A stretch of 64,000 bases of DNA, from positions 124,001 to 188,000 of the forward strand of contig NZ_JAVFVT010000005.1 of NCBI RefSeq assembly GCF_030929555.1, in the 5' to 3' direction. Made by a program: the position numbers and the translations under genes. The notes under the pieces were generated by a model. The model was not told the origin of the DNA and did not search any database. It saw nothing but the letters and a program-made list of their open reading frames with translations. Of the stretch, positions 60,962-64,000 are shown in pieces (positions within the stretch are counted from its first letter, which is position 1; every line of letters starts with the position of its first letter). This DNA is from Paenibacillus sp. LHD-117 (GTDB lineage Bacteria > Bacillota > Bacilli > Paenibacillales > Paenibacillaceae).

Positions 60962-61281
60962 CTTGACACTCCTCCTCGGATTAGGTAATTGCCTGTTATT
61001 GCATCCATTCCAGCGCGACCGGGCATTCAGTATCCCTTAGTCATACTTTGCCATACGAAGTGTTAGCCGGCATCAAGCGGAAGTCCCATAGGCCATTAAG
61101 CTTTTCTCATTTGAAAATGTCGAATAATTTTATATCACTGGTCATCTTAATAATAACTCAAATATACCAATAAACTAAGGAGATCAAATAAGACAAGGCA
61201 TGCGGGTTGTAACCTTTCAGAAATAATATTATACTAATGGTCATAATTATTGTATGAAATTACTTACCGGAGCTGAGCACT
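60962..61281. other. Divergent intergenic region with repeat copy and promoter
   Basis: It contains a fifth copy of the ACTTNG repeat (CATACTTTGCCATACGAAGT at 61032, a 6-5-6 dyad ACTTTG/CGAAGT). Two similar segments, TGGTCATCTTAATAAT (61139) and TGGTCATAATTATTG (61238), may bind the TetR encoded downstream. Confidence 0.5.
61207..61235 (+). promoter_or_regulatory. SigA promoter of the TetR/aldo-keto reductase genes
   Basis: TTGTAA, 17 bp, TATACT, about 46 nt before the TTG start of the TetR gene. Confidence 0.6.
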
Positions 61282-61866
61282 TTGAACCGTGAACAGAAAA
61301 AAAACGCAACCCGTCAAGCGATTATCGACGCCGCTTTGACATTATTCGCCGCGCACGGATACGCCGGAACGTCGGTGAATCAAATCGCGGAGGCCGCGGG
61401 CGTTGCCAAAGGAACGTTTTTTAATTATTTTGCCGGCAAGGAACAAGTATTGTGCGATATTCAGCATACGCTTGCGACGGAACACTTCGCTAAGCTCGAA
61501 GGCACGGAAGGGCCTATCCTTCCGCTTCTGCGCGAAGCGCTGATGGATATGATCCGGCAGCTGCCGGACGAGCGAACGCTCATGCTCGCCGTTATACAGA
61601 TGAAGCTCCATTCCCCTGCCCTGTTAGAGCAGGAGCGTGCGGATACCGAAAATTTTATGCGCATGCTTACCGATATCGTCGCATACGCGCAGGAGCGCGG
61701 AGAGATCAGCCGCAGCCTGCCGGCCAAAGTTATTGCCGAATTGGCGGTACAGACGTATGACGGAGCCTTACTGTACTGGTGCAAGGGGTTTGGCGAAGAA
61801 CGTCTGGTCAACCAGATGGCGATTAGCTTCGAGTTGTTTTTCCGGGGACTCGTTCCCGAGAAATAA
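61282..61866 (+). CDS. TetR family transcriptional regulator
   Basis: 194 residues from a TTG start, with GGAG 9 nt upstream. The helix-turn-helix region (about 10-55) reads GYAGTSVNQIAEAAGVAKGT, then FFNYFAGKEQVL. The C-terminal domain is TetR_C-like and ends in FELFFRGLVPEK. It lies 47 nt before an aldo/keto reductase gene in the same direction and probably regulates it and itself. Confidence 0.9.
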   Translation: MNREQKKNATRQAIIDAALTLFAAHGYAGTSVNQIAEAAGVAKGTFFNYFAGKEQVLCDIQHTLATEHFAKLEGTEGPILPLLREALMDMIRQLPDERTLMLAVIQMKLHSPALLEQERADTENFMRMLTDIVAYAQERGEISRSLPAKVIAELAVQTYDGALLYWCKGFGEERLVNQMAISFELFFRGLVPEK

Positions 61867-61913
61867 GAGGTACTTGTAGGAATGTGGAATGACAGCATGG
61901 GAGAGGAGATCAA

Positions 61914-62924
61914 ATGATGACGAAAACATTAACAAGCTCGGCGCAAGACAAAGTGCTTCGCCGTAGACTTGGCCATACCGACCTGCTGCTGTCCCCGCTG
62001 GGTCTTGGCTGCTGGCAATTCAGCAACGGCAATGGGTTGGTCGGGAAGTTCTGGCCGGTCCTGGCGCCGGAGGCAATGACCCGAATCGTAGAAACGAGCC
62101 TGCAAGGCGGCATCAATTGGTTCGATACGGCGGAAGTTTACGGGGGCGGCCAATCGGAGCTGCTGCTCGCGAGGACGCTGAAGCAGCTCGGCAGCGAAGA
62201 AGCCGAGCGCGCCTATATCGCGACCAAGTGGTGGCCGGTCTTCCGCACGGCAAGCAGCATCCCCGCCACAATCGACGAGAGGCTCCGTCTGCTGGACAAC
62301 CGCACGATTCACCTGCACCAAGTCCATCAGCCTTACTCCTTCTCTTCGGTCGCAAGCGAGATGAAGGAAATGGCGAAGCTCGTCCAAGCGGGCAAAATCC
62401 GCCATGTCGGCGTCAGCAATTTCTCCGCGAAAAACATGCGCGAAGCCGATCGCATCCTGCGTGAACACGGGCTGCGCCTTGCTTCCAACCAGGTGAAGTA
62501 CAACCTGCTGGACCGCTCGATCGAGCGCAACGGCATTCTCGATGCCGCGAAGGAGCTCGGCGTATCCATCATCGCTTACTCGCCGCTGGAGCAAGGATTG
62601 CTTAGCGGCAAGTACCATCGCAATCCCGAGCTAGTGAAGGCAATGTCCGGACCGCGCAAGTGGACGTCCGGCTTCCGCGCTACCGGCCTTCGGAAGACCT
62701 TGCCCCTCATCGAAGCGCTAGAGCAGCTTGGGGCGAAGTACGACGCATCCCCTACCCAGATCGCGCTGAATTGGCTGATCCACGGGAACGGCGACACCGT
62801 GTTCGCCATTCCGGGCGCCTCGAAGCCTCATCACGCTTCGGAGAACGTGCAAGCGATGCGCTTCGCGTTGACCGCGGCGGAGCTTCGTTCGCTCAGCGAG
62901 CTCTCAGAGCGCGCGAGAGTCTGA
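61914..62924 (+). CDS. Aldo/keto reductase
   Basis: 336 residues, an (alpha/beta)8 NADPH-dependent reductase. The catalytic set is visible: Asp and Tyr in NWFDTAEVYGGGQSE at 64-78, Lys in AYIATKWW, and His in IHLHQVHQP. The NADPH-binding end has SNFSAKNM and IPGASKPHHASENV. The substrate is unknown. GAGGAG precedes the first of two adjacent ATGs. Confidence 0.93.
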   Translation: MMTKTLTSSAQDKVLRRRLGHTDLLLSPLGLGCWQFSNGNGLVGKFWPVLAPEAMTRIVETSLQGGINWFDTAEVYGGGQSELLLARTLKQLGSEEAERAYIATKWWPVFRTASSIPATIDERLRLLDNRTIHLHQVHQPYSFSSVASEMKEMAKLVQAGKIRHVGVSNFSAKNMREADRILREHGLRLASNQVKYNLLDRSIERNGILDAAKELGVSIIAYSPLEQGLLSGKYHRNPELVKAMSGPRKWTSGFRATGLRKTLPLIEALEQLGAKYDASPTQIALNWLIHGNGDTVFAIPGASKPHHASENVQAMRFALTAAELRSLSELSERARV

Positions 62925-62946
62925 GACGAATAGCAAACAAACGACA

Positions 62947-62999
62947 AACGTCCCGGGACCCAGCCGCGATAACGGATGGATTCCGGGACGTATTATTTT
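62947..62999 (+). terminator. Terminator of the TetR/aldo-keto reductase operon
   Basis: AACGTCCCGG and CCGGGACGT pair across a 26-nt loop, followed by ATTATTTT. Confidence 0.7.
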
Positions 63000-63019
63000 G
63001 AACGAGCTATGTAATCCGT

Positions 63020-63484
63020 CTAGCTGCCTACATGCGCGTCGGGCGCCTTGTCCCCGATGAGATTCAGGCGAATGCCATGCTCCAGATACGCTTTCAACCC
63101 GCACAGGACGATCGTGAACCCTTCCGTCGAATCGGTCGCTTGATGCACAAGTTCGTCGCCGCTGCCTTCGAAGCCGTCGTTCACGATCGTCACGAACGTT
63201 GCGTCGTCGCCGCGCGGCGCGAACGTCCACTCCACTCGGCTGCCCCAATCGATGACGATGCGGCTGTTCTCTACGATCTCAAGGACATCGATATCCGCCG
63301 AAGCCCCGTATATCTCCCAGTCCCACTGGACGCGCGATCCCGCTTCCAGCTTCGCGCTGCCTTTGGTGAACCAGAACTGCGTCGTGATCGCTGGATCTAC
63401 AAACGCCGTGAACACCTCGTTTACGGGCTTGCGAATGAGCATTTCAACTTTTACTATCGGTGCTTGGCTTAAGGTGGGCTCCAT
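63020..63484 (-). CDS. SRPBCC (AHSA1-like) ligand-binding protein
   Basis: 154 residues with the AHSA1/START-like pattern: VEMLIRKPVNEVFTAFVDPAITTQFWF at the start, WDWEIYGASADIDVLEIVENSRI and the long C-terminal helix with GLKAYLEHG. It binds a hydrophobic ligand that cannot be named. The start at 63484 (MEPTLSQAPI) has GGGAGG 6-7 nt upstream; the longer frame adds 20 residues. Confidence 0.88.
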   Translation of the reverse strand: MEPTLSQAPIVKVEMLIRKPVNEVFTAFVDPAITTQFWFTKGSAKLEAGSRVQWDWEIYGASADIDVLEIVENSRIVIDWGSRVEWTFAPRGDDATFVTIVNDGFEGSGDELVHQATDSTEGFTIVLCGLKAYLEHGIRLNLIGDKAPDAHVGS

Positions 63485-63841
63485 TGATGTTCCTCCCTTG
63501 GATATGAACACAACCCGGCAGGCTGTGCCAATTTTACGCAACATATCAATCCTTTATTCAGCTCGATTGTAGCACATTTCCAGACAAGCCCAAAACGTGC
63601 ACGGCTGTCGCCTTCCTCCCACAGTGTGCAACAACAAGAATGTGGTTCTTTGGCTGCAAGGGAGTCCAAATTATACTTTAAGGGAATCTCCTCTTTAATA
63701 TTGTATTCTGTTCATTTAATTAAATTGCGGTCAATGCAAGTTTCCTGACGAATTATTTTTGGTTAACTATACCTATTGAGGTAATTGTTAAATGTGTATA
63801 TTGTTTTTGTTGTATAAAACAATCCCTATTGGAGGAATAAT
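63485..63841. other. Intergenic region, increasingly A/T-rich
   Basis: No gene is supported. Near its end TTGAGG, 15 bp, TATATT may be a promoter for the following secreted protein gene. Confidence 0.4.
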
Positions 63842-64000
63842 ATGAGAAAAGTTATTATGATGTCTCTAATGTTTATTTTGTTATTGTCAAACTCATCAAC
63901 TTCTTTCGCCTATGGTAATTCATTGTTTGTTGGAGGTGAGAGCACAGTATACCCAACGAGTCCAGTTCAACATGTTCAAGGGGCTAGAGCAACCATTACC
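63842..64000 (+). CDS. Secreted protein of unknown function (partial, N-terminus)
   Basis: Only 53 codons lie in the window. MRKVIMMSLMFILLLSNSST is a signal peptide with likely cleavage after SFA. The mature part begins YGNSLFVGGE. TGGAGGA lies 6 nt before the ATG. The A/T-rich base composition resembles the 56-58 kb genes, so a second acquired segment may start here. Confidence 0.75.
   Translation, partial: MRKVIMMSLMFILLLSNSSTSFAYGNSLFVGGESTVYPTSPVQHVQGARATIT

Overview
The window looks like chromosome of a spore-forming, Gram-positive Paenibacillus/Cohnella-type bacterium. Pointers are strong AGGAGG-type ribosome sites with frequent GTG and TTG starts, an alpha/beta-type small acid-soluble spore protein, YesM/YesN-type sensor/regulator pairs beside sugar ABC transporters, CcpA cre sites, 7-1-7 Fur boxes, and a lasso-leader-type peptide gene of the paeninodin type. 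Most of the window is moderately GC-rich. The stretches around 55.9-58.8 kb and after 63.7 kb are clearly A/T-rich and look acquired.

Layout. 0-5 kb: Fur-controlled iron/heme uptake, a TetR/EamA pair with matching palindromic operators, a Bax-inhibitor-1 family protein and xanthine phosphoribosyltransferase. 5-15 kb: a one-strand locus for sulfated fucosides, with sulfatase, two-component pair, ABC importer and alpha-L-fucosidase. 15-24.5 kb: a secreted GH18 chitinase convergent with a second ABC sugar importer, and behind that another two-component pair. An array of five palindromes at exactly 50-bp spacing lies between the importer and the regulator. 24.8-32.5 kb: HNH nuclease, AraC/GyrI regulator, agmatine-to-putrescine genes (aguA-aguB), a small-molecule kinase, peptidase T and a YhhN protein. 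32.8-40.3 kb: a CitAB-type two-component system divergent from tctC-tctB-tctA, malic enzyme and a small HPr-like protein, with two tandem cre sites in front.

40.5-45.3 kb: the most unusual segment. A 49-residue peptide gene has a lasso-peptide-type leader but a Gly-Ser repeat core without the ring-forming acid. It is followed by an HPr-kinase-like kinase of the kind found in lasso clusters, a 20-codon bridging ORF and an ABC exporter. No cyclase or leader protease is visible nearby. Two copies of one palindrome (GTTCTT-N4-AAGAAC) lie in front of the peptide and the kinase genes. 45.3-55.2 kb: small conserved proteins, regulators, an LLM oxidoreductase, MFS transporter, Fur-controlled ferredoxin-NADP reductase, spore protein, YitT and GreA. 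Two genes here carry an in-frame stop followed by apparently coding sequence. 55.5-58.8 kb: decayed material (an 81-bp inverted-repeat element, a frameshifted zinc-ribbon gene, an IS91-type transposase remnant) around two A/T-rich secreted-protein genes. 59.2-61 kb: a chromosomal ParM/ParR-like segregation cassette flanked by related short repeats. 61.2-64 kb: TetR with aldo/keto reductase, an SRPBCC protein and the start of a secreted protein.

Three themes recur: carbon uptake systems under CcpA and local two-component control, iron genes under Fur, and intergenic arrays of unrelated sequence that share a repeat period of about 50 bp.
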